This document shows, piece after piece, positions 1 to 11,069 of a stretch of DNA of 64,000 nucleotides. The DNA is taken from the NCBI GenBank assembly GCA_907164885.2, contig OU015499.1:153678408-153742407 (forward strand), in the 5' to 3' direction. The number at the start of each line of letters is the position of its first letter. Within the stretch, counting starts at the first letter, position 1. The DNA is from Dolomedes plantarius. Lineage: Eukaryota > Arthropoda > Arachnida > Araneae > Dolomedidae. A program made the translations under genes and the position numbers. The notes below the pieces were generated by a model. That model had not been told where the DNA came from. It ran no database searches and saw only the letters and a list, made by a program, of their open reading frames with translations.

Positions 1-2604
1 ATAAGAAAAATAAATTTTTTCTCTATTTTCTACACATAAGCTCAGGTGAGGATACTTGCAAAACATTTTTCCTTATTTTTAGAAAATGTGGCAAAAAGAA
101 AATGATATTGCCTAACAAGTGAGTTACTGTCGATTTCAAAATAAATTGTACAGCAAAATTCTTTTATATAAATCTCATTGGAATATCAAATATTTACAGA
201 CTGGCATATGGCATTTAACATTATTGGATTGTTCAGGTTATACAAGAATGCAAAGAGATCATAAAACTTAAGATATCTGAGGTATAGGGTTTGGATTAGG
301 AGCTTTTTATATATCCTATATCCTAATTTCGCCATGTCTTTCTTATGTGCAATTAATTTTTTTAATTTCATCTATTTTGAGGATGGATATTCATGGTTAC
401 GTTAAGCATTTAAATTAAAGTTAATTGTTAAAACGATACTGTTTTATGCATTTCTATTTATAAAATTCCTTTATTTCCTATTGTATTCACAGAGAACATA
501 AGGCCAGAGCGTTTAAGAAAGTATATGACTAATGACAAATACTAGCGATTTAAAACATTATTTACATTCTTTTGTGTATGATGTCAAATAATTTCAAGAC
601 ATCAACAGGGAATGTAATTCTTTAGGTCAGAACTCTATAATATAGTTAAGTGCTACAGGAAATCAGGTGAAAATTAAGCTATACCTATTATAACACATGG
701 GTAGAGAAAGGTCACACTTACCTCTTCATACAGAACGAGATTGAAAAGCAATCATCGATATAAATAATTTTTCATGATAGAGTATGAAGTATTTTATTCC
801 TCAGTCATATATGTTTGCTCTGACAGAATCTGCGAAATTTTCATACCATATTTAACAAAACAATGATTAAAGAAACACATTTACATAGTATAAAAAACAG
901 TAATAATTACACAAACTAACTCTTTTAAAGGATAAGTAAATTTAAAACAAAATCAGCAGTCATAACATTTCTCACCTGATGAAATTTAAACTGTTTAGTT
1001 CACAGACAAACATATTATGGTATTTTAATAAAATAGTTCCTATAAACAATTTTCCTTTTTGAAATTAAGGATATTTCACACAAAATATACATAAAAATAA
1101 ATTTAAATCCTCAGAAGTAATACACTTGACATAAATAAGAAAGAGAAAATTTTCTCTTTTCTGTACACATAAGCTCAGGTGAGGATACTCGCAAAACATT
1201 TGTATTTATTTCGAGAAAATGTAACAGAAATAAAATGATATAGCCTAACGAACGAGCTATTGTTGCTTTCAAAAGAAATTGCACATAAAAATTCTTTTAT
1301 ATAAATCTCATTGGAATATCAAATATTTACAGACTGGTATACAGCAGTTAACAATATTGTATTATTGAGCTTATACAAGAATGCACAAAAATCATAAAAC
1401 TTAACATATCTGAGGTGTAAGGTTTGGATTAGGAGCATTTGGAACTATTAAAACATCGCCACCCCTTTTGGTGAAGTAGAGAGTTACAAACAATAACATT
1501 TAAGCAAAGTGTGAACTTCGGATTAGAGTACAAGGGACTGATTATTATCTGCCTTCACTGGAAGTGAATTAATTCGAAGTTCAGCACAGGCCAGAATGAT
1601 AACACATGCCAGAGTTGGAGGTGGCTCTTAGTCATCTATAACTTTGCTAACACATATATCGAAACTCTCATTCATGTATTTCATTATTGAACATCAGAGA
1701 GAAAGGAACTTTATCCAAATTTCATTATCTTTATCTATGAACTTCATGTTGTTCTTTCAGAGATTTTGATAAAATTAAGAGCCACTTAAATTTATCTGAA
1801 CAACATCAAAGCTACATAAAGGTATCTCATCATATAGAAATAGATTAGGAAATATAAAAGTGGTAACATGAGGTACAATAATTTGCCACACAACACCATG
1901 AATATGCTAACACAAATCTGCAAAAATTTTGGGATAGGTATATATGTATTATCCATTGCATATGTACCTATGAATACAAATATCACATTCTGGCCATTTT
2001 AAATTACAATGCTCAGGACATGTTAGATTTTTCAAGGAGTAATCTAATTTTCTGACAACTGATAATTTTTTTTTCTCTCCTCGCCTTGGTTTTATATGTC
2101 TTGAAAGCCTCTGTCAACTATATTTATTCCTACAGAAGCAAAGCAAGAAATAATTCTCTCACATTAGTGAGAAGCAAGAGATTTATTAATCACAAAAATC
2201 TAAAAATAAAAATCCTTAAAACTTAAAATGGGTGCTTTTCCTGACCCCGTATTTTCACTAGTATGTGTATAAAGTAACTTACATGCCTACAGTTTCTTTA
2301 CAGAAGAAAGTGCAGAATCAAAGGAAAGAATGCCAAAATTTGCAATATCGAGTAAAATCTCACTTCTACAAATTTTGTACTTAAGACATATTTTTTAATA
2401 AACTTGGTGAGTCAGAAGTAATAGTATTCAAATTACAAAGAAATGTGGAGGCTAGGTCATTAAGTTTTTTTCCCTTTAATTAGTTGAAGGCAGGGTGTAA
2501 ATGATATTAATCAAATGGTTAAAATAATGATTTAAATCACATAATTAAAAAAAATTGATTTTAATCAAAAAAATTATTTCATGCATTCTTCTACTTCACA
2601 AGTA

Positions 2605-3425
2605 CTAGAGCCTCTTAAAGGCCTTGGCTGCCTCAACCATGGGCTCCTTCCAGCATCTTCTATCTGTAACAACTCTTCTGCAATTTTTAGTTTTCAAAAT
2701 TTTTAAGTTTTTTTTAATATTATCTAACCATCTAGCTGGTGGTTTACCTCTAGCTCGGGATCCCTCAGATTTTTTAAATATCAAGATCTTCCGAGTTTCT
2801 TAAAACATGGCCATGCCTCTTAAGGTATTACTATGGATGACTTTTACTGTTTGTGGTTGCCTATAAAGCCTATATAGTTCAAAATTACATCTAGTTCTCA
2901 AGCATCTTTCTTCCTGTACTGGGCCAAAGATAGCCCTAAGAATTTTTCTCACCAACATGTCCAGTGAGAGCTGAGTGTCTAAGGTCAAGGTCCATATTTC
3001 CCTTGCATAAAGTAAAACAGGTAGTATAAGTGTCTTATAAATTCTTATTTTATTTTTGCGACTGATGATATTAGATCTCAATCGTCTTCTCAGCCCAAGG
3101 AAGATTTAAATAAGCCATTTTAATCCAGTTATCAATTTCTCCTCTTAATTTCTTCTTTGTCATTAATTATAGTAACAGGGTATTCATCAACCTTTTCAAA
3201 GGTTTAATCATTAATGCACAAAGAATTACTATAGTTCACCATGTATGGTGAGAACTCCCTAAATTTAGTTTTATCCTCATTGACATCCAGGCCCATATTT
3301 GTGGTGGAGGCCCATATTTGTGGTGGAGCTAAAAATCCTGTTTTACTGCTCTTTCTGGCCTTCCAAAAATAACTATATTATCCACAAAGTCAAATATTTA
3401 CAGCGATTTCATGCAGTACTTTGAA
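2605..3425 (-). pseudogene. non-LTR retrotransposon ORF2 C-terminal remnant, copy A
   Basis: Decayed end of a LINE endonuclease/reverse-transcriptase protein, read on the minus strand. The best frame runs from about 3081 to 2800 and contains KIRIYKTLILPVLLY, then WTLTLD, KILRAIFGPV and ELYRLYRQPQ, which is the usual block after the RT palm in arthropod LINE ORF2 proteins. After a frameshift the reading continues through GKPPARWLDNIKK to a TAG at 2605-2607, the normal C-terminal end of this family. Upstream, around 3330-3400, the palm motif that should carry the catalytic aspartate pair reads FVDN, and stops and frameshifts interrupt it. The element is 5'-truncated and has no RT activity. The exact LINE clade cannot be settled from this piece. 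Confidence 0.85.
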
Positions 3426-4539
3426 TATTTTTTGTAACAAATACCATACAAAGCTAGAGAAGTGTATTCTAGTTGATTCCACAGAATGAACATTGAATAC
3501 ATGCATCAGAACTAGAAATTACCTTGACAGCTATAAAAATTATTCAGAATTAAGACCAACTGAAGTCTATCACAGATGAAGATGGCTATAAGCTGATCAA
3601 ACAAATAGAAGTATTAAAACATATTGTTTCATAAACCCTATAAAAAAATTACAATAGCTAAAAATGAAAGCTACTGGCTTTTCAAATGCATTTATATCTA
3701 TAAGATATTTTTAAATATTCATGTAACTGTAGTATTGGGAAAAAGCTTTTCTACATAAAAATTACTTAAAACATACCTGAGGTGAACCATAACGAAGAGA
3801 CACAAAAGCCTTGCAATAATGCCGATAGAGCATGTAGAAACAAGTAAATTAAAACTTCATTAATTTATAAAATTCGAAATATTTAAATATTAAAATGTAG
3901 AATTAACACAAAATCTATAAATTTTTTTATTTATCACATTTCCATAAATTACGAATATCAGAACATGCATCGATACAAGAAATTTCCATGACAGGTATAA
4001 AAATGATTCAGAGTTATGACCAAATGCAGTCTATAAAACATGAAGATGTAGATAGCTATAAGCTGGTCGAAGAAATGGAAGTATTAAAACTTGTTGTTTC
4101 AGAAAACTCATAATATATCTACAATAGCTACAAATGACAGCTACTGGCTTTTCAAATGCATGTATATTTTTAAGGATATTTTTAAATATTCATGAAACTG
4201 AAACATTAGAAAAAGAAGCATTTCTGCATAAAAATTACTTAAAACATACCTGAGGTCAACAATATCGCAGAAGAGACTCAAAAGCCTTGCAATGCTGTCT
4301 ATAGAGCATGTAGAATTTTTTTTTATTATTTATTAAATATTCTTTTATGCCTGGGGGAGAAGGGGAGATTAAATACACAATTAAAATGTAGTTCTAAACT
4401 GTTCCAAGTATAATTTTTACAATATATTTTTCAAAATTCATAATAAGGCTGTCATAAATATCAGTTCATACAGCTTTTATAAATCTTGAAATATTTCCAA
4501 TGAAGAAATCTTTAGAATGCACAGTTCAGAGAATTAAAC

Positions 4540-4542
<3 letters not shown>

Positions 4543-4603
<61 letters not shown>
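4543..4603. repeat. (TA)n microsatellite
   Basis: About 30 uninterrupted TA dinucleotides. The same tract, shorter, is at 35315-35363 in the copy B module, so it predates that duplication and has since changed length. Confidence 0.95.
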
Positions 4604-4608
<5 letters not shown>

Positions 4609-4727
4609 CATTAATTGTGTACGGTTCTGAAGTGTTAATTATTTTATTTCTGCTTTAATAAGAATTACAATTTCGAATATCAAGTATTACTCTTAAATCA
4701 TCTTCTTTGAAATACATTGATTTAAAA

Positions 4728-5039
4728 CAGGGGTGTCAAACTCAAAGGCTAACTTGGGCCAAAAAAACAAGGTAACTATAGGTGGGCCGCAAAAAAAAAA
4801 AACATTAATAGAAATGTAGGTTTATTACAGTATATTACCTCATTACAGTATATTCAACATAAATATACACATTTTGTTTAATAATATAAAAAAAAGAGTA
4901 TAAATAAAAAAAACACTTAGCGAATTCTTCCTATATAATTATAATTCTGCATCGGTTATTTCATTATATATTATTGTGTGCCAATATATTGGACAGGCCG
5001 CAAAAATGTTCGTCGCGGGCCACGAGTTTCACACCCTTG
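4728..5039. mobile_element. hAT-type MITE (CAGGGGTGTCAAACTC family), copy A
   Basis: 312-bp non-autonomous element. The left end is CAGGGGTGTCAAACTC. The right end, reverse-complemented, reads CAAGGGTGTGAAACTC and continues into GGCC-rich subterminal sequence on both sides. It is flanked by a perfect 8-bp target duplication, ATTTAAAA (4720-4727 and 5040-5047). The 8-bp duplication, its fit to the hAT target pattern nTnnnnAn and the CAGGGG terminus all point to the hAT superfamily. It has no coding capacity. Confidence 0.85.
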
Positions 5040-6307
5040 ATTTAAAACTTTAAACAAGCATACTATAATGAATGATATACCTAAAATGATGAATTTTTAG
5101 GAATATTGCATTTAAAGCTGTTGCTGTTATCTTTGGTGCAATGAAACATGAGCATGAATGTTATTTATTAAATGTTGTCATCAAAAATTCAATCACTGAA
5201 TGAACAAAGAAACAAACAACATAAAAAAATTATTTAACTATAATATAAACAAAAAAGTTCTCTAACAGAAGAGTGAAACAAGAAAGCAATGACTAAATTG
5301 CATATCGCTGTTCATAGTGCCAAACAGTAAAAACTCACCAAATTTAGTGCCAGTTCATCATTTATGAGGAACCCTCAATCTTTTAATGAATTCCATAAGT
5401 TTCGCATGAAATTAACAATGTATATCGATGTCATTGTAATTTTTAAATATTTAATGCACATAAATGATTGTTTCTTAACTTTGGCAAGCTTTATATATTT
5501 TAAGAATTTTAATACATCGTAAGCATGGAATCAAATTAAAACTAAAAAAACCAAACACATGAATGTTAGGGAAAAGTATTGGATTTTTCATAGCAACAAA
5601 TTTGGTAATAGTATAAGTGGATTTTTTGTTTATGTTCTGCAACAAGGAATAAAATCTGGAAGATGACAGCTTACTCTTAGTTATTCCTATCTGGGTTACC
5701 AAGGTTTTACTCCAGGCCTGAGTGCATCTGGTACATTCCTTCACCTTCGTTAGTGCTTTTGAATTCTAATTTTTTCAAATGAAGATTCATAATTTTTTAT
5801 TTTAGTTAATTGTGCACCCTTTCCTAATATATTTCAGTTTTCTTCTTAGTTTTATAAATTGATTTTTATACTTTGGAAATATTCAAAATTTTAATATTTG
5901 TTCAAACAATTCACAAATAATGCTATTGTCCCTATTTTTTTTTATTTTCATTCTTCTATATATATGTTGCAATTATCTTGCTAATGACTTTGTATTGTAT
6001 TAACATTCATCTTCACTCACTAAAACATAGCATAAAATATAGAAATCATATATATAATAACAAAACTGTCTGTCATGCAATACAGATAAAAAAATTAATT
6101 AATTAAATTTACTCGAATAGCTGTTTATTCTTCAAGCATCTAGATCAACGTTCTTTCATTCAATGTTGATCCATTCGAAAAGCTGAGAAAATTATCGCGA
6201 AGGAAACACTATTTTTCTTTTAAATACAAAGATTACAGAGAATTCCATTCTACAAACAACATAAACTACGCGCTTGAGACTTGAGCGGTATCGTTGCCAC
6301 TGGGGAG

Positions 6308-6315
6308 TATAAATA
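6308..6315 (+). promoter_or_regulatory. TATA box in K module, copy 1
   Basis: TATAAATA in the context 'ggggagTATAAATAtaacg', with GC-richer DNA around it and an initiator-like 'gtcagt' about 20 bases downstream. It is repeated at 10200 and 38628. Promoter function is inferred from sequence only. It may have belonged to a retroelement or to a captured gene start. Confidence 0.35.
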
Positions 6316-6535
6316 TAACGAGCGTCAGTTTGTCATAGCTGCTCTTTGATATGCGCAAGCTCAGTAACACAGGCAAGCTCCACAAGAATGTCGTGCTGTC
6401 GGTGGTTTGTCATATTCGGTGTTTTTCCGCTTTTCTTTTTCCATGTTCAAATATGGAGGATAACTATATTATGTGGATAATCTCTACATCAAATATTTCA
6501 TTACATTATTTCGGGGTTGTTTTAAGGGTTACCAA

Positions 6536-6930
6536 CAGGGCCGCCTAGAGGGGGGGGGGCAACTGGGGCCCTTTGTCCCAAGCCCCCAACTGCCATGGGC
6601 CCCCGAAAATTAAAAAAAATTAATTTATTAGATTTCATCGGAAAGAAAATTCTGAAACTTGTACGGCAAAATTCAAAATAATCTTCTGAAAAAAAGCCCC
6701 CCCCCCCCCAAAAAAAAAAAAAAATAATTGTTCGATAAATTAGATTTCTATTACTCCAAAATAGTCTTCTGAAAAGTACGCGATTTAGTTTTGATGAAAT
6801 ATATAACTGTTTAGTCCTAACTGCTACAAAATTACATTCTTTCTAATAAATTGAAGACAGTACTAACTACTAAAATAGATAGCAAAACAGATACCTCAGT
6901 TCATAATCTAAATATCTGCTGAATTACTAA
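6536..6930. mobile_element. hAT-type MITE (CAGGGCCGCC family), left part only
   Basis: Starts with CAGGGCCGCC directly after GTTACCAA (6528-6535), the target site seen at the complete copies. It matches 10428-10823 in the full copy and then stops where the next element begins, so the right end is missing here. Confidence 0.8.
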
Positions 6931-7249
6931 AGTTGGGTTAATCGGAAGAAGCTGGGGCTGCCGCCAACTTGGCGATTATTTACTTCCTGTTATGATATAT
7001 CCCGATTTCTGGTTACCCCTACAATTCATATGAATGCGCCTTCGATAGCAACCCTGTTTACAGACATTAATCTAATCCCAGCATCAGTTTTGCTCCTGCT
7101 GCCATCTGTTGACTTATAAAGGAATCTATTTAATTTAGTATGTATTAAAATCAGAATTTATAGAGATTTTAACAAAATAAATTCTTGAAATTTAAATTTT
7201 CTTTCTTCAAATTTCCACAATCATTTAAATTTGATAAATTTGAGTTTGT

Positions 7250-7570
7250 TAATTAGAAAATAAATGTATTGAATAATAAGCTTAAATTTAAAATATTTAA
7301 AGTTTGAATTGTAATAAAAGCTTAAATTTAAAATATTTAAAGTTTAAATTGTAATAATTTAAATTTATTTGAATATATAATTTTTTAAAAATCAAATTTT
7401 AAACTATTTAAAGTAAAAAATAAATGTATTGAATAATAAGCTTAAATTTAAAATATTTCAAGTTTAAATTGTAATAATTTAAATTTATTTGAATATATAA
7501 GTTTTAAAAATCAAATTTTAAACTATTTAAAGTTTTAAATTGTAATAATTAAATTTATTTTAAAAGATAA
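7250..7570. repeat. AT-rich imperfect tandem repeat
   Basis: Two to three partial copies of a roughly 160-170 base unit built on 'ataagcttaaatttaaaat' and 'gaatatataa'. The copies begin near 7276 and 7437. It is almost pure A+T and lies inside the 3-kb element. Confidence 0.75.
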
Positions 7571-8889
7571 TTTTTTTTTATTTGATTTAAAAAAAAATTA
7601 TTTTAATGTGGTTACATTTGTGTATTTACATAATAAAAAGATTAACAGAAGAAATGTTATTATCAAGACCTGAAAAGATTGCATTTTTCATTTGTATTTT
7701 ATATATAACAATACCAGAAGCCAGAATAAAAATATTTTTCTTGGGTATAAATTGAAGGATGCTAAGTCCATTTTTGTGATAACCAAAGGGAGCAAAATGA
7801 AATACTGTAATTCTGTAACACTTTTCGGTAATAGAGATACAAATTTTATGTTCCTTGGGATTCCATGAGATCTAATTGTAAGAAAATTTATGGTTATACT
7901 AGATAACCCAACAAGCAGAAAGCCATATTAAAGAGCAAGATATTTTTTATCTCTAATTCTACTAACCTTTATTTAGAAGAATGTTTTATTAGAAATTGAC
8001 AAAAATAACAAAGACAATATTAAATTTGAACTGTTGGGTCGGTTGGTTGATTTGTAACTTTATGGTCAATTATGCTCATAAGAGCTAATTAGACTGGGCC
8101 GTATGGTTTAAAGTGGATTCTGAACCATTACAACATCCGTGCCAACCTAAGATTCAAGCCTGTCACTTTTCATACATTAAGCCAGAACTCTAATCATTAT
8201 ATAACTTAAAATTTAATGAGGAGATAGGTAAAGAGGTCACAATCGTATATTACATATTCAGTGATCAAAGATTTTGTTTTTCTTGGGCTGTTCGAGTTCC
8301 AAGAGTGTGCGTTATCTTATCCACAGATGATCTAAAATATTCTCACTTTGGCCAAGTTTATCTTGGATGTATAAATTTACTGATAAAGCTGAAACTATAA
8401 TCTTCACAGCTTAAAATATATGGTCAAAAGAGTAAGTGGTAATAATGAATATGTAAATCATACTTTGCAATGATAACCTGTAAAGCTACAATCAACTTAA
8501 TATAATGTTGCACTTCAATGTGAAGAGTTTTATATTACACAATTGAATTCAATGAAATAGATTCATTTATTGTTAAAATGCAAAATTAAACACTAAATGT
8601 CTGGTTGAATTGGATATTGTACAGTACCATATTATGTACTCTATTAATATAGAATAGATGGCGCCACCTTAAAACCTAGTACACCTGTTTTTTGCAATAA
8701 ACTGTTCCAAAGGGTTGAGATTGATTCCTGATTGGTTGCCGTTGCTCTAAATTTGATTTCCGCGCGCAATTAAAATTATTTTATTCTTTCGGTTCCCGCT
8801 CTTCCTTGGATTAACACTGACTTTTATGCTCATGCGACGCCTTTCATAATCGCCAACGAATACCGGTAAATTTTCGTTATTTTTCCTTT

Positions 8890-9338
8890 ATGATCTTGAG
8901 TGAAAGGGGCAAAAGTGCAGCAGGATTATTAAGATAATATTACTGATGAAGAGGAATTCGAAACTGAATAAGAATCAATTTAAGAATTCAAAGTAAAGTC
9001 CCTTAGAGTTTCAATGAGAACTCAAAGAATTTTGGATAAATTTAAGGGCAAATTTACTGAACTTTGATAGTAATTACAACCCTACGGTTGATGAAAAGAT
9101 ATGTAAAACGATTAGTGAAAGTCTAGCGAAAACTACGCCGATTGTGAAAGCATCTCACTTCCCCCTAAGTAATAAAAAAAGCAAATTTACTGAATCTGAA
9201 AACTTTGATAGTTTTCACAACGTTACGGGTGATGAAAACATATGTTTAACGTTTAGTCAACGTCTACTAAAAATTACGGCGATTATGAAGGCATCGTCAA
9301 AAAACAATCCTAGGACGTGCGAATCTAGATCAAGGTAA
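8890..9338 (+). other. exon-like segment with splice donor, inside the transposon
   Basis: The sequence is GC-richer than its surroundings. It follows a CG-containing stretch (8640-8880) and ends exactly at 'caag|gtaagt' (9334-9341), a textbook 5' splice site. A frame at 9144-9335 (from KASHFPLSNKKSKF to NPRTCESRSR) stays open into the donor. Two degenerate copies of one motif, 'aaatttactgaa' followed by 'ctttgatag', 'gatgaaaa' and 'gcatc', lie at about 9047-9155 and 9183-9292. I do not recognise the protein. It may be a captured host exon or the decayed first exon of the element's own gene. Confidence 0.4.
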
Positions 9339-9363
9339 GTCAATTTTTATGTTTGTTATTTAA

Positions 9364-9705
9364 GGTATCTGACTACGTTTAAAACGTCGATTTAGATGAA
9401 AATTACGAAATTTCTTATATTCTTTAAAAAAATGTAAATTTCTGTTTCTAAATCTTTTATTTTTTTCCATACGATGATAAGAAATTAAATCGGAGCGATT
9501 TCAGTGGAATTAAATATTTTAATTTCGTTTTCTGAAGAACTTTATTTCATTAAAAATGTAATTATTCAAATGTATTTTACATTTAAAATTGCTATTGTCT
9601 AGTTAGGGGACTATTTTTTTCATCATTTTCCTACTTTGGTGCTATATTCCGGCGAAAAAAAGCACAAGTTTTTGTAAAAAATGGCACCGAACGTAGTCGG
9701 ATACC
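9364..9705. mobile_element. MITE with TTAA target site, nested
   Basis: 342-bp element. The left end is GGTATCTGACTACGTT and the right end, reverse-complemented, is GGTATCCGACTACGTT. It is flanked on both sides by TTAA (9360-9363 and 9706-9709). A TTAA target duplication is typical of piggyBac and Kolobok relatives. It sits about 20 bases after the splice donor of the preceding segment and carries no coding sequence. Confidence 0.75.
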
Positions 9706-9727
9706 TTAAACTTTTCATGTTGCGATT

Positions 9728-9893
9728 TTTTTGAAAGGTCGCCAGAATTTCTGAGTTCTCTTTTTTTCCCCCCTTCATATTTCGTTGTTTTGGTGTTTTA
9801 AACTTTTAAAAACAGCAAAACATCAAAATATGAGCGGGGGAAAAAATGGCGGACTCAGAAACGCAAATTTGGCGACTTTTCAAAAAAATCGCC
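9728..9893. repeat. foldback hairpin at the element's right end
   Basis: Two arms of about 75 bases face each other around 'ttaaacttttaa'. The left arm carries 'aaggtcgccag', 'ctgagttc' and a run of T then C. The right arm carries the complement: a run of G then A, 'ggactcag' and 'ggcgactttt'. RNA or single-stranded DNA from here would form a long stem. The 784-bp relative at 37 kb has only the right arm. Confidence 0.8.
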
Positions 9894-10199
9894 AAAAAGT
9901 CGCCAACCGCCCCAGCTTCTTCCGATTTACCTAGAAATCATATATATAATAACAAAACTGTCTCTCATGCAATACAGAAAAAAAAATTAATTAATTAAAT
10001 TTACTCGAATAGCTGTTTATTCTTCAAGCATCTAGATCAACGTTCTTTCATTCAATGTTGATCCATTCTAAAAGCTGCGAAAATTATCGCGAAGGAAACA
10101 CTATTTTTCTTTTAAATACAAAGATTACAGAGAATTCCATGCTACAAACAACATAAACTAAGCGCTTGAGACTTAAGCGGTATCGTTGCCACTGGGGAG

Positions 10200-10207
10200 T
10201 ATAAATA
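10200..10207 (+). promoter_or_regulatory. TATA box in K module, copy 2
   Basis: TATAAATA, the same context as at 6308 and 38628, followed by 'cgagcgtctg'. Promoter function is inferred from sequence alone. Confidence 0.35.
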
Positions 10208-10427
10208 TAACGAGCGTCTGTTTGTCATAGCTGCTCTTTGATATGCGCAAGCTCAGTAACACAGGCATGCTCCACAAGAATGTCGTGCTGTCGGTGGTTT
10301 GTCATATTCGGTGTTTTTCCGCTTTTCTTTTTCCATGTTCAAATATGGAGGATAACTATATTATGTGGATAATCTCTACATCAAATATTTCATTACATTA
10401 TTTCGGGGTTGTTTTAAGCGTTACCAA

Positions 10428-11069
10428 CAGGGCCGCCTAGAGGGGGGGGGGGCAACTGGGGTCCTTTGTCCCAGGCCCCCAACTGCCATGGGCCCCCGAA
10501 AATTAAAAAAAAAATTAATTTATTAGATTTCATCCGAAAGAAAATTCTGAAACTTGTACGGCAAAATTCAAAATAATCTTCTGAAAAAAAAGGCGCCCCC
10601 CCCCCAAAAAAAAAGAATTGTTCGATAAATTAGATTTCTATTACTCCAAAATAGTCTTCTGAAAAGTACGCGATTTAGTTTTGATGAAATATATAACTGT
10701 GTAGTCCTAACTGCTACAAAATTACATTCTTTCTAATAAATTGAAGACAGTACTAACTACTAAAATAGATAGCAAAACAGATACCTCAGTTCATAATCTA
10801 AATATCTGCTGAATTACTAAGTTGTTAGATGTAGTTAAACTCTAGTTCTTTTTTTTTCTAAATAAACATATTGTCATATTTATTGGAGAATATAACAAGA
10901 GAACAGTGAAATGAAATATAATAATTATGTTCATTTTTCATGTAATAAAATGTTAAGTATGAGAAACTTAATTTGAATGTATGTTTTCGTTTCTTTCGAT
11001 TTTTCATTTTTCTTGCGGCCCCCAACAAATTTTTTGCCCCAGGCCCCGGTAAGTCTCTGGGCGGCCATG
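10428..11069. mobile_element. hAT-type MITE (CAGGGCCGCC family), complete copy 1
   Basis: 642 bp. The left terminus CAGGGCCGCCTAGAG matches the right terminus, reverse-complemented as CATGGCCGCCCAGAG. It is flanked by a perfect 8-bp duplication, GTTACCAA (10420-10427 and 11070-11077), which fits the hAT target pattern nTnnnnAn. The subterminal regions are rich in GGGGCC runs at both ends. The interior is AT-rich with no coding frame, so it would depend on a hAT transposase from elsewhere. Confidence 0.9.

Larger units (their letters stand above)
1..5992. repeat. L module, copy A (segmental duplication)
   Basis: AT-rich block that recurs nearly base for base at about 30793-36755 (copy B) and, with more differences, at about 56735-59784 (copy C). 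Shared landmarks in order are a repeated 'cataagctcaggtg' motif (near 37 and 1167), the LINE remnant near 2.6-3.4 kb, a (TA)n tract near 4.55 kb and a hAT MITE at 4728. The 89-codon reading frame at 5475-5744 (minus) is shared with copy B but matches nothing I recognise. Apart from the LINE and MITE, I see no gene in this block. Confidence 0.9.
5993..6930. repeat. K module, left partial copy
   Basis: This begins a block that recurs at 9932 onward and at 38315 onward. It holds the TATA segment and the left part of a CAGGGCCGCC hAT MITE, and it breaks off at about 6935 where the 3-kb inverted-repeat element begins. A 65-codon plus-strand frame at 6351-6548 is kept in the other copies with few changes. 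It resembles no family I know, and in the 38.6 kb copy its reading differs. Confidence 0.85.
6936..9931. mobile_element. 2996-bp inverted-terminal-repeat DNA transposon, long copy
   Basis: The left end GGTTAATCGGAAGAAGCTGG matches the reverse complement of the right end, GGTAAATCGGAAGAAGCTGG, at 19 of 20 bases. Both ends continue into 'ttggcga'-type subterminal repeats. The interior holds an AT-rich repeat (7250-7570), an exon-like stretch ending in a splice donor (8890-9338), a nested TTAA-flanked MITE (9364-9705) and a foldback hairpin (9728-9893). No transposase frame is visible. The flanks 'taaagttg' and 'tagaaatc' do not match as a target duplication. In the K module they come from places about 800-900 bp apart. 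A 784-bp relative sits at 37052-37835. The superfamily is not identified. Confidence 0.8.

Noticed and set aside
5475..5744. 89-codon minus-strand frame in L copy A
   Set aside because: Partly conserved in copy B only because the DNA is duplicated. There are frame-disrupting indels there and no family resemblance.
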